NCBI GenBank assembly: GCA_017406005.1
Contig: JAFQZI010000009.1
Coordinates: 1 to 39,866, forward strand
Reading direction: 5' to 3'
DNA length: 39,866 nt
Source: Oscillospiraceae bacterium
Lineage (GTDB): Bacteria; Bacillota; Clostridia; Oscillospirales; Oscillospiraceae
In this document: positions 17,088-24,538 of the stretch, piece by piece
Layout of the letters: every line of letters starts with the position of its first letter
How positions within the stretch are numbered: position 1 is the first letter of the stretch
Position numbers and translations under genes: made by a program
Notes under the pieces: model-generated
Database searches by the model: none
What the model was told of the DNA's origin: nothing
What the model saw: the letters and a program-made list of their open reading frames with translations, nothing else

Positions 17088-18452
17088 ATGAAAATGTATG
17101 ATACACCGCAGCCGGTGGAACGTTATCTGAATGTGGAACTGGAGTGTGACTGCGGAAGAGTCCATTATGCCCCGATCAAAGCGATCAATATCAGCAAAGG
17201 AGCACTGGAAAGTCTTCCAGGCTATGTTGCCGAATACGGGTATAAAAAACCGTATATTCTGTGTGACAGGATCACCTATGAAATTGCCGGCAAACGCTGT
17301 GAAGAACTCCTGAAAAGCGCCGGCTTTCAGCCGGTTGTCCTGATTATCCGGCATCTGGGTTTTGATGAGGCGACGCTCGGAGAAATCGTGCTCAACAAAC
17401 CGGATGACTGCGACCTGATGATTGGTGTCGGCACGGGCTCCATCACGGACATGCTTCGGTTTTCAAGCTTTAAACTTGGCTTGCCCTGCTTTACTGTGGC
17501 GACAGGGGCTCCGATGGACGGTTTTTCCGCTTCCGTCGGGATTATGAATGTCAACAATCTGAAAGCAACGATGCCGGCCCACAGCACGGAGGTCATCATC
17601 GGCGATACGGACGTTCTGAAATCTGCTCCCTATCGGATGACGATAGCCGGCTTTGCCGATCTGGTCGCAAAGCTCAATGCTTTGAATGACTGGCACCTCG
17701 GTGTACTGATCACTGGAGATCATTACTGCAAAAAGATCGATGAGCTTGTAAAAGCCTATGTCAACGATATCCTCGGGAAAGCAGAAGCAATCAAAGCCCG
17801 TGATCCGAAAGCGATAGGAGATGTCATGAATGCCCTTCTGCTGACCGGTGCATCGATCAGCCTTTACGGCAGTTCCCGGCCGATCTCCGGTGCGGAACAT
17901 CATATGTCCCATTACTGGGAAGTTCTCGGCGAGCAGCGGGGAAAACCGTTTGCCATGCATGGAGAACAGGTCGCAGTAGGCACTGTGATGGCTCTCTCCG
18001 TCGTGGAGGAACTCTCTCGCCTGCAGCCGGATTTCCAAAAAGCCAGAGAAGCCGCGAAACAGTTTGATTACGCTGCCTGGGAGACAAATATCCGCAGGAC
18101 TTACGGCAATGCCTCGGATGCCATTATAGACCTGGAAAAATCTTCCGGGAAGAATGATCCGGTACTCTGGCTGAAAAGGCTTGATGTTATAGAGGAAAAC
18201 TGGGCTGAAATCCGGAAGATGCTGAATAGTGTGTACCCGGCCCAAAAGCTCAGGGCTCTTCTGAAGGACCTGGGATGCCCCTGTGATCCGAAGGATATCG
18301 GCATCACGGAATCCGTCCTGAAAGATACTTTCATGGTCTGCAAGGAGACGCGTGCCAGATATACCGTATATCAGCTTGCCTGTGATCTCGGTGTAATGGA
18401 TGTGATCTCCGATAAGATCATAGCGGGATTAAAACAGCAGAATGCCGTTTGA
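17088..18452 (+). CDS. sn-Glycerol-1-phosphate dehydrogenase family protein (AraM/EgsA-like)
   Basis: A 454-residue member of the iron-dependent alcohol dehydrogenase/G1PDH superfamily. The nucleotide-binding GVGTGSITDMLRF lies at 113-125 and PMDGFSASV around 142-150. Metal ligands can be placed at Asp191 (GFADLVAKL), His271 (SGAEHHMSH) and His291 (AMHGEQVAVG). Bacillus AraM reduces dihydroxyacetone phosphate to glycerol 1-phosphate and is 394 residues long; this protein has about 60 extra residues, mostly C-terminal. An N-terminal DCGR stretch is common in this subgroup. A related substrate, such as another polyol phosphate, is possible. GGGAGG precedes the start. It ends the operon at a strong terminator. 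Confidence 0.88.
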   Translation: MKMYDTPQPVERYLNVELECDCGRVHYAPIKAINISKGALESLPGYVAEYGYKKPYILCDRITYEIAGKRCEELLKSAGFQPVVLIIRHLGFDEATLGEIVLNKPDDCDLMIGVGTGSITDMLRFSSFKLGLPCFTVATGAPMDGFSASVGIMNVNNLKATMPAHSTEVIIGDTDVLKSAPYRMTIAGFADLVAKLNALNDWHLGVLITGDHYCKKIDELVKAYVNDILGKAEAIKARDPKAIGDVMNALLLTGASISLYGSSRPISGAEHHMSHYWEVLGEQRGKPFAMHGEQVAVGTVMALSVVEELSRLQPDFQKAREAAKQFDYAAWETNIRRTYGNASDAIIDLEKSSGKNDPVLWLKRLDVIEENWAEIRKMLNSVYPAQKLRALLKDLGCPCDPKDIGITESVLKDTFMVCKETRARYTVYQLACDLGVMDVISDKIIAGLKQQNAV

Positions 18453-18467
18453 CAAAAAATCAAAAAC

Positions 18468-18499
18468 CACCTGCCTTAAAAAAGACAGGTGATTTTTTT
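18468..18499. terminator. Bidirectional intrinsic terminator
   Basis: CACCTGCCTT (18468-18477) pairs with AAGACAGGTG (18482-18491), one mismatch, and is followed by seven T. An A-run upstream gives a T-tract on the other strand too. It sits between the convergent AraM-like (+) and HAD (-) genes. Confidence 0.82.
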
Positions 18500-18505
18500 A
18501 TGGAG

Positions 18506-19273
18506 TCAGAACGTTTTCAGAACATCGACTACGTTTGAAAAGCTGTTCGGGTACCGCTTCAGAAGATCTTCAGGAGAGGTGTTTTTGATATAAGGATGTC
18601 CGACCAGATCCAGAATCGGAATATCATTGTAGTTGTCCCCGAATGCAGCGACAGATTCCAGGCCGATCCCGAGATGTCTGCAGAGGGCGGAAATGCCGGT
18701 TCCTTTGTCTGCAAGTGTTATGTCAACCCAATGTTCTCCGGCGATGGCAACGTGGTATTTGCTGCCCCATTCCCGGGATAGAACAGGGAAAAGACTTTCT
18801 GCACTCTTTGAATAGATCGATATCTTCAGAACGCTGTCCGGAAGCTGTCTGGCAGAGTGGATCCGGATGAGATTCATTCCCTGATAACTCAGCATCAGAT
18901 TCTGAAAAGCTTCTGTTTTGATATAGAGAAAGCCTGTATTGGAACCGGAAACTTCCAGTTCCAGGCCTGGAGTTTCGATTATACTGTTTGCAATCCGGAC
19001 GGCATCCTCGTGATCCATAACGGTCTGGCTGATAATTTCAGGGATCTTTCCGTCGGAATAGACAATTGCTCCGTTATCGCAGATATAATAAAATCGGTCG
19101 ACGAGATGCTCCGCCAGAACCCGGAGATTGGATAATTGCCTTCCGCTTGAAAAACAGAAATCCATTCCTTTCTGCAGCAGTCTCTCCGTCTGTTCAAGCA
19201 GCTCCTGTGGGAGAACCCTCTCATCCTGCTCGAGAACAGTGCCGTCAATATCACAGGCTATCAGTTTGATCAC
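18506..19273 (-). CDS. HAD superfamily phosphatase, Cof type
   Basis: A 255-residue HAD hydrolase of the Cof (IIB) type. Motif I is ACDIDGTVL with the nucleophilic Asp at the very N-terminus. Motif II is the FSSGRQLS block. Motif III/IV is DKGTGISALCRHLGI with VAAFGDNYNDIPIL, which places the Mg2+-binding acids. Such enzymes remove phosphate from small sugar phosphates or cofactors. The GTG at 19273 is chosen because GGAGGAG lies five bases ahead and motif I then begins at residue 7, as in relatives; the longer frame has no support. It stands among sugar-phosphate genes and may dephosphorylate an intermediate. It has its own promoter at 19312-19340. Confidence 0.92.
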   Translation of the reverse strand: MIKLIACDIDGTVLEQDERVLPQELLEQTERLLQKGMDFCFSSGRQLSNLRVLAEHLVDRFYYICDNGAIVYSDGKIPEIISQTVMDHEDAVRIANSIIETPGLELEVSGSNTGFLYIKTEAFQNLMLSYQGMNLIRIHSARQLPDSVLKISIYSKSAESLFPVLSREWGSKYHVAIAGEHWVDITLADKGTGISALCRHLGIGLESVAAFGDNYNDIPILDLVGHPYIKNTSPEDLLKRYPNSFSNVVDVLKTF

Positions 19274-19311
19274 GTTATACTCCTCCGATCGGAAATTTGA
19301 AAGCATGGCAG

Positions 19312-19340
19312 AGTATAGCACACCGGAAGAAAAAGTACAA
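19312..19340 (-). promoter_or_regulatory. Promoter of the HAD phosphatase gene
   Basis: On the minus strand TTGTAC (19340-19335) and TATACT (19317-19312) are 17 bases apart, about 39 bases before the GTG start. Confidence 0.5.
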
Positions 19341-19447
19341 TCTTGGGAAACAGAAGGAAAAAGCCGGATTGGAAAAGCTGAAAGCTTTTTCGTATGTATC
19401 TGATAGGAACGTACTCTTGTTATTTTGGTAATTTTTGCTGAAAGCAC

Positions 19448-19476
19448 TTGATTCTAAAGAGCAATTGGATTAAAAT
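19448..19476 (+). promoter_or_regulatory. Promoter of the ABC transporter genes
   Basis: TTGATT (19448-19453) and TAAAAT (19471-19476) are 17 bases apart, 45 bases before the permease start codon. It is divergent from the HAD gene's promoter. Confidence 0.55.
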
Positions 19477-19520
19477 AACAGCAGTTTAAACGAAAAGAAA
19501 GCCGACAGAAGGATGATGTT

Positions 19521-21179
19521 ATGATAGGGAACAGAAAAAAACATGATATGTGGAGCTGGATAGCAGTTGCTTTGCTGCTGCTGTTCCTGTTGTTCTTCAT
19601 TTATCCCTGTGTCCGCCTGATGTGGGAGGCGTTCTATACACAGAAAGACGGCTTTACGGTTAAGGCGTTTGTAAAGTTCTTTTCCAAGAGCTATTATACA
19701 AAAACCATTGGCAACAGCTTTAAGGTCAGCGGTGCTGTGATGCTGATCTGCCTGGTGCTGGGCATCCCGTTTTCCTATTTCTTCACTTTCTATGAATTGA
19801 AAGGCCGCAGATTCCTGTTCGTGATGGCCTTGCTGTGTACGATGAGCGCACCGTTCATCGGAGCTTATTCTTGGATTATGCTTCTTGGAAGAAACGGTGT
19901 GATTACGCAGTTTGTCAAGAAGGCGTTCGGAATCAAGATGGGCAACATCTATGGCTTTAACGGGATTCTGCTGGTGCAGGCCCTGAAGCTGTTTCCACTT
20001 GTCATGATCTATATGAACGGGGCTTTTCAGGATATTGACAACAGCCTGATGGAGGCTTCCGCCAATCTCGGCTGTTCGGGTGTCAAGCGGTTTTTTAAGA
20101 TCGTCATGGGGCTCACGATGCCGACGATTCTTGCAGCAGCCCTGATTGTGTTCATGCGTGCCTTTGCAGATTTCGGCACACCCGCCATCATCGGCGAAGG
20201 ATATAAAACATTCCCTGTCCTGATTTATGACTCTTTCCTGGGTGATGCCGGATCGGACTATAACTTTGCTTCCGCAGTCAGCGTGCTTGCCATTATCCTG
20301 ACAGGGGTGATCTTCCTTCTCCAGAAGCTTGCTACAAGCTACTTCAAATTTACCATTAATTCCCTGCATCCGATCCAGAAAAAGAAGCCCACCGGCATCA
20401 GTGGTTTTCTGATGCATCTGTACTGCTATATTCTGATAGCAATTGCCATTCTTCCCCAGATTTATATTATTGTCGACAGCTTCCGTGACTATAAAGGTCA
20501 GGTTCCCCAGAGCACTTATTCTATGTCCAACTACCGCAACGCAGTGCGCAAACTGCTTCCGCGCGCCACAAAGAACTCCATCGTCATTTCATTCCTCGCT
20601 CTTGCTGTGATCATCGTGGTGGCGGTTCTGGTTGCGTATCTGGTGGTGCGGCGTTCCAGCGCACTCAGCCATACGGTTGACACGATCTCCATGCTGCCGT
20701 ATATCATGCCTGGCGCGGTTATCGGTATTTCGCTGATCATCTCCTTCAACAACAAACCCTTTGTCCTGACGGGAACCATGGCCATCATGGTTATCTCCAT
20801 GGCGATCCGCCGAATGCCTTATACCAGCCGTTCCGCAACGGCTACCATGATGCAGATTCCGCTATCGACGGAAGAAGCGGCCGTCAGCCTCGGAGCGGGC
20901 AAGTTGAAGACGTTTATTGTTATCACCATTCCCCAGATGGCCAGCGGCATCATTTCCGGCGCCATCCTCAGTTTTGTTTCGATTGTCACGGAGGTTTCCA
21001 GTACGATCTTCCTCTTCAACAACCGAACGATTACCCTTACCATCGGTACCTACCAGGCGATCTCTCTCGGCTCCTACGGAACGGCGTCCGCATTTGCCAC
21101 CGTTACGACGATTGTTACCATCATCTGTCTCGTGGTGTATCTCATCTGCACCAGAGGCTCCGAGAGAATGTCGGTATAA
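19521..21179 (+). CDS. ABC transporter permease, fused double-domain (AfuB/FbpB/PhnV-like)
   Basis: A 552-residue membrane protein with about twelve helices in two homologous halves, each carrying the ABC coupling loop: LMEASANLGCSGVKRFFKIVMGLTMP in the first, STEEAAVSLGAGKLKTFIVITIPQM in the second (EAA-x3-G pattern). Such fused permeases belong to the COG1178 group, which imports Fe3+, 2-aminoethylphosphonate or, in AfuABC, hexose and heptose phosphates. Neighbouring sugar-phosphate isomerases and phosphatase favour the last. It is followed by a matching binding protein, but no ATP-binding subunit is encoded anywhere in the window; it must be shared from elsewhere or has been lost. AAGGATGATG serves as the Shine-Dalgarno. 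Confidence 0.92.
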   Translation: MIGNRKKHDMWSWIAVALLLLFLLFFIYPCVRLMWEAFYTQKDGFTVKAFVKFFSKSYYTKTIGNSFKVSGAVMLICLVLGIPFSYFFTFYELKGRRFLFVMALLCTMSAPFIGAYSWIMLLGRNGVITQFVKKAFGIKMGNIYGFNGILLVQALKLFPLVMIYMNGAFQDIDNSLMEASANLGCSGVKRFFKIVMGLTMPTILAAALIVFMRAFADFGTPAIIGEGYKTFPVLIYDSFLGDAGSDYNFASAVSVLAIILTGVIFLLQKLATSYFKFTINSLHPIQKKKPTGISGFLMHLYCYILIAIAILPQIYIIVDSFRDYKGQVPQSTYSMSNYRNAVRKLLPRATKNSIVISFLALAVIIVVAVLVAYLVVRRSSALSHTVDTISMLPYIMPGAVIGISLIISFNNKPFVLTGTMAIMVISMAIRRMPYTSRSATATMMQIPLSTEEAAVSLGAGKLKTFIVITIPQMASGIISGAILSFVSIVTEVSSTIFLFNNRTITLTIGTYQAISLGSYGTASAFATVTTIVTIICLVVYLICTRGSERMSV

Positions 21180-21200
21180 ACCATCCCGTTTTTTGGCTAC

Positions 21201-21227
21201 TTGCCCGAAAGGGCCTGAGCATATAAT
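21201..21227 (+). promoter_or_regulatory. Possible internal promoter for the binding-protein gene
   Basis: TTGCCC (21201-21206) and a perfect TATAAT (21222-21227) are spaced by only 15 bases. A small hairpin GCCCGAAAGGGC covers 21203-21214. An extra promoter would fit the usual excess of binding protein over permease. Confidence 0.35.
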
Positions 21228-21249
21228 AATCTTTTAAGGAGGAAACTTT

Positions 21250-22308
21250 ATGAGAAAGTTCCTGAGCATTCTTCTTTGCGCATTGCTGGTACTCTCCCTT
21301 TGCGCAACCGCTTTCGCAGACGATGCGAAACCGAGCTGGGTTCGTGATGATCCCTCCAGCATCGGCAAGACGGTCGTTGTATACTCCACACTGGACGACC
21401 CGCAGCAGGCAACCGTTGAGGGCATCTGGTATGAGTACTATCCTGACTGCACGATTGAATGGGTCAATGACTCTGTTGGTAAACTCATTGCCCGTGCACG
21501 CGGCGAGATGACAAATCCGTACGCCGATGTAATTATGGGCGGCCTCTTTGAGTCAGACGGCACTACCTATCATGATGTTCTTCAGCCCTACACTCCGTCC
21601 ATAAAAGACGAACTTGACAGGCTGGATCCCTACGGCTATTACAGCTTCTTCGATGTTCAGTACATGGCTCTCGTTGTCAACAAGGAGCTTCGTGATGAAC
21701 TCGGCATCAAGATCGAAGGCTATGAAGATCTTCTCCAGCCCGAACTGAAGGGCAAAATCATTCTTGCAGATCCTGCGGCAACCTCTTCCGGCTACCGCCA
21801 GCTCCATACGATCCTTGCTCTGATGGGCGATGAGATCAACGACGACAAAGCTTGGGATTATCTGGATGCCCTGATCCAGAACTGCGATGGCGTTATTACC
21901 ACGTCCTCCTCTCAGGTCTTCAAAAATGTCATCGCCGGTGAATATGTTGTCGGCCTGACCTATGAAAATATTGTCCAGATGCAGATTGAGCAGAACGGTG
22001 CTGACAATATTGAGCTCGTCTACATGAAGGAAGGCAACACCGCTTGCGCATCCGGTGCCGGTATGGTCAAAGATTGCCCGCATCCCGATGCAGCTGCTGC
22101 ATTCCTCGATTTCTGCTCTTCTGTTGAGTATCAGCAGGCCCGTTCCGTTGACAACTGCGCACGCGGCGTCAACAAGGGCATCATCTATGGCAACTACCCC
22201 TCTGACGAAGAGATCGGTGTCGTTCCCATCGATTGGGAGTGGCTCGGAACCCAGAAGCAGGCTATCCTTGATAAGTTTGCTGAGCATTGGGCACAGTTTG
22301 CCGGCTGA
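21250..22308 (+). CDS. Extracellular solute-binding protein (Fe3+/sugar-phosphate family)
   Basis: A 352-residue exported binding protein. Residues 1-24 are a signal peptide ending in ATAFA-DDA. There is no Cys at the cleavage site, so it is not an obvious lipoprotein, odd for a Gram-positive cell wall without a periplasm. The mature part opens with VVVYSTLDDPQQATVEGIW and has the RARGEMTNPYADVIMGG and ILADPAATSSGYRQLH blocks of the COG1840 family, which includes FbpA, the 2-aminoethylphosphonate binder and AfuA. The paired Tyr motif of ferric-binding FbpA is not evident, which argues against iron. AAGGAGGAAAC precedes the ATG. Partner permease lies 70 bases upstream, and a terminator follows. 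Confidence 0.9.
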   Translation: MRKFLSILLCALLVLSLCATAFADDAKPSWVRDDPSSIGKTVVVYSTLDDPQQATVEGIWYEYYPDCTIEWVNDSVGKLIARARGEMTNPYADVIMGGLFESDGTTYHDVLQPYTPSIKDELDRLDPYGYYSFFDVQYMALVVNKELRDELGIKIEGYEDLLQPELKGKIILADPAATSSGYRQLHTILALMGDEINDDKAWDYLDALIQNCDGVITTSSSQVFKNVIAGEYVVGLTYENIVQMQIEQNGADNIELVYMKEGNTACASGAGMVKDCPHPDAAAAFLDFCSSVEYQQARSVDNCARGVNKGIIYGNYPSDEEIGVVPIDWEWLGTQKQAILDKFAEHWAQFAG

Positions 22309-22327
22309 TAGAATTCATTTCCGTTTC

Positions 22328-22363
22328 GGCTCCGCTGCTCAAAGGCAGCGGAGCCTTTCTGTT
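22328..22363 (+). terminator. Intrinsic terminator after the binding-protein gene
   Basis: A perfect 11-bp stem, GGCTCCGCTGC with GCAGCGGAGCC, around a six-base loop, followed by TTTCTGTT. It lies 20 bases after the stop codon and 21 bases before the next start codon, so that gene probably depends on partial readthrough. Confidence 0.75.
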
Positions 22364-22383
22364 CGGGAAGGCAGGTGGAAAGA

Positions 22384-23043
22384 ATGGAACGTTGTTTAAA
22401 ACCGGAAACAATAGAGCTGGTAAATGCCTTGCTTGATAGGCAAAATGAGCTTTGCGGAATGGAGGAGAGTATCCACCGGTGTGTCAGGATCCTTGCCGAT
22501 GCGTTTGCCGGAGGGAATAAACTCCTCCTCTGCGGAAACGGCGGCAGCTGTGCTGACTGTGACCATATTGCCGGAGAGCTCCTGAAGGGATTCCTGAAAA
22601 AGAGGCCTATTCCGGATACAATGAAGAAAGAGCTGGAGGAACGGTACGGAGATGAGGGACTGCGGATAGCTGCCTCCCTCCAGTGCGGTCTCCCGGCAAT
22701 CTCTCTGTGCACGCATTCCGCAGCCATTTCAGCTTTTGCAAACGATGTTGACCCGGAGTATGTCTATGCCCAGCAGGTGCTGGCGTATGGGAAGGAAGGG
22801 GATATCCTGCTTGCCATCAGCACTTCGGGGAATGCCAAAAATGTCAACGCTGCCGTAAAGACTGCAAAAGCCATGGGGCTGCTGACCATTGGCTTGACCG
22901 GGAGTATCGGAGGGCAGCTTGCCCGAAATGCGGATCTTGTCCTTGCCGCACCTTGTGCCGAGACGAATTGGATACAGGAATATCACCTGATGATCTACCA
23001 TCTTCTCTGTGCAGCTGTTGAAGAGGAATTGTTTGACAGCTGA
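22384..23043 (+). CDS. SIS-domain protein, GmhA-like phosphoheptose isomerase family
   Basis: A 219-residue protein of the GmhA/DiaA SIS family. LLLCGNGGSCADCDHIAGELLKGF is the GmhA-type phosphosugar loop. The pattern ILLAISTSGNAKNVNAAVKTAKAMGLLTIGLTG forms the second phosphate-binding strand, and the final AETNWIQEYHLMIYHLLC carries the Gln/His active-site region of sedoheptulose-7-phosphate isomerases. In GmhA the enzyme makes D-glycero-D-manno-heptose 7-phosphate; the true substrate here is unknown. The ATG at 22384 follows AGGTGG (22373-22378). No other heptose pathway gene (hldE, gmhB) lies in the window, though a HAD phosphatase is close. The transporter upstream resembles one able to carry heptose phosphate, so the link is attractive but unproved. 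Confidence 0.87.
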   Translation: MERCLKPETIELVNALLDRQNELCGMEESIHRCVRILADAFAGGNKLLLCGNGGSCADCDHIAGELLKGFLKKRPIPDTMKKELEERYGDEGLRIAASLQCGLPAISLCTHSAAISAFANDVDPEYVYAQQVLAYGKEGDILLAISTSGNAKNVNAAVKTAKAMGLLTIGLTGSIGGQLARNADLVLAAPCAETNWIQEYHLMIYHLLCAAVEEELFDS

Positions 23044-23045
23044 AT

Positions 23046-23083
23046 AAAAAACTGCCGCATTGACGCTCTTTCAATGCGGCAGT
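23046..23083 (-). terminator. Intrinsic terminator of the L-serine dehydratase gene
   Basis: ACTGCCGCATTGA (23051-23063) pairs perfectly with TCAATGCGGCAGT (23071-23083) around a seven-base loop. On the minus strand it is followed by five T (23050-23046). There is no T-tract on the plus strand, so it serves the minus-strand gene. Confidence 0.78.
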
Positions 23084-23099
23084 AAAAAATTGAGGTAAA

Positions 23100-24290
23100 T
23101 CAGGAATAGAGTTTTGCAAGACCGCCGTGAGAAGTCTCACGGTATTTTTCATCCATGTCTTTCCCCGTTCGGTACATGGTGGCGATCACGTCATCGAAAG
23201 AAATCTTCCTCGTTTCATACAGAAAGCGGGACAGATTTACCGAGCTGATTGCACGCATCGCCGCAACGGCATTGCGCTCAATACACGGGATCTGCACAAG
23301 TCCGTTAACCGGGTCGCAGGTGAGCCCGAGGTTATGTTCCATAGCAATCTCCGCCGCGTATTCAATCTGGTCAATATTGAGCCCGTAGAGAGTCGCCAGC
23401 GCTGCGGCAGTCATGGAACAGGCACTTCCGATCTCTGCCTGGCATCCGCATTCCGCGCCGGAAATGCTGGCATTTGTCCGTATTACGTTTCCTATGATCC
23501 CGGCAACGGCCAGTGCGTCGAGAATTTCATCCTCCGGAAATCCGCGGTCATACTGCATGTAAAACATTACAGCCGGCAGGACACCGCAGCTTCCGCAGGT
23601 TGGAGCCGTGACTACGATGTTTTCGTCCGCATTCTCTTCACTGACGGCATAGGCATAAGCTGCAATCACACGGTTCATTGCCACATCCGCGCTTTCATTG
23701 TAGCAGCGTTTCCGGTAAAGGATGCTTGCCTTGCGCGTAACACCAAGGCCGCCCGGTAAAATGCCCACTGCCTCCAGCCCGCGCCGTACCGTATCCTGCA
23801 TAGCCTTCCAGATGGTTGCCAGATACTCCCGAAGCGAAGATCCCTCCATCCGATAGACAAACTGCGGCAGAGAGATGCCTTCCTGTTTGCAGGTATTCAG
23901 AATCTCGGTAAAATTCTTTTGCGGGTAGATTTCACCCTCTTCATCAAAAGCCTCTCCTTCAATCCGGACAGATCCTCCTCCGATGCTGAGGATGCGGCTG
24001 CTACCGATTTCTTTTCCGTCTTTCATGGCAATAAAATCCATGGTGTTGGGATGCGGCAGTTTTTTTTCTTCCCGGTTAAACAGGATTTCTGCATTCGGCA
24101 GCGCAGATCGGATCGCTTTTCCCGTGCCGTGCCCCTCGCCGGTAAACGCAAGAGATCCGTACAGCACTACCCGATAGGCATCAGCATCCGGATAACGCCG
24201 GCCGAAAAGCTTCGCTGCACGATAAGGCCCGACTGTGTGGGAACTGGACGGCCCGCTGCCGATTTTATAAACACCTTTTATACTTTTCAT
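23100..24290 (-). CDS. sdaA: L-serine dehydratase, single-chain iron-sulfur type
   Basis: A 396-residue enzyme that deaminates L-serine to pyruvate and ammonia using an oxygen-labile [4Fe-4S] cluster. The N-terminal beta domain shows GSGPSSSHTVGPYRAA (11-26). The alpha domain begins about residue 155 and shows TAPTCGSCGVLPAV (228-241). Cys283, Cys325 (LTCDPVNG) and Cys336 (IPCIERN) keep the spacing of the three cluster ligands known from type-2 enzymes. It is shorter than the usual 450 or so residues and ends in KLYS, without the C-terminal Cys that plugs the Legionella enzyme's active site. Start at 24290 is set by AGGAGA upstream; a longer frame lacks support. Confidence 0.95.
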   Translation of the reverse strand: MKSIKGVYKIGSGPSSSHTVGPYRAAKLFGRRYPDADAYRVVLYGSLAFTGEGHGTGKAIRSALPNAEILFNREEKKLPHPNTMDFIAMKDGKEIGSSRILSIGGGSVRIEGEAFDEEGEIYPQKNFTEILNTCKQEGISLPQFVYRMEGSSLREYLATIWKAMQDTVRRGLEAVGILPGGLGVTRKASILYRKRCYNESADVAMNRVIAAYAYAVSEENADENIVVTAPTCGSCGVLPAVMFYMQYDRGFPEDEILDALAVAGIIGNVIRTNASISGAECGCQAEIGSACSMTAAALATLYGLNIDQIEYAAEIAMEHNLGLTCDPVNGLVQIPCIERNAVAAMRAISSVNLSRFLYETRKISFDDVIATMYRTGKDMDEKYRETSHGGLAKLYS

Positions 24291-24344
24291 ATCCGTCTTC
24301 TCCTGCCCGATCTGTTTTCCGCCTGCAGCACCTGCTGCTTCAGA

Positions 24345-24373
24345 ATAGTACCATCCCTGAGAACAATAGTCAA
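24345..24373 (-). promoter_or_regulatory. Promoter of the L-serine dehydratase gene
   Basis: On the minus strand TTGACT (24373-24368) and TACTAT (24350-24345) are 17 bases apart, about 55 bases before the ATG. Confidence 0.55.
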
Positions 24374-24404
24374 GGCAGGGAGTCTCGGATTGGGAGAATG
24401 TGCG

Positions 24405-24433
24405 TTGACAAAAAAATACGGATAGCATATAAT
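24405..24433 (+). promoter_or_regulatory. Consensus promoter of the metallophosphatase gene
   Basis: Perfect TTGACA (24405-24410) and perfect TATAAT (24428-24433) are separated by exactly 17 bases, the best promoter in the window. It gives a leader of about 100 bases. Confidence 0.87.
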
Positions 24434-24470
24434 AATAAACAGAAGAGGGGTTATACCCTGTCGTTGGAAG

Positions 24471-24519
24471 GACATCGGCTGTTGACGGATATACTGGCGA
24501 TGTCTTTATTCTTTTCTTT
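24471..24519 (+). promoter_or_regulatory. Leader hairpin with T-rich tail, possible attenuator
   Basis: GACATCG (24471-24477) is exactly complementary to CGATGTC (24498-24504), with a 20-base loop, and is followed by TTTATTCTTTTCTTTTT. It sits between the promoter and the Shine-Dalgarno of the metallophosphatase gene. The stem is short and the loop large, so a regulatory role is only possible. Confidence 0.35.
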
Positions 24520-24538
24520 TTGAAAGGAGTTGTATGTC

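Noticed and set aside
21250-22308. Ferric-iron binding role for the solute-binding protein
   Set aside because: The paired Tyr motif of FbpA is not evident and the neighbours are sugar-phosphate enzymes; iron cannot be fully excluded.
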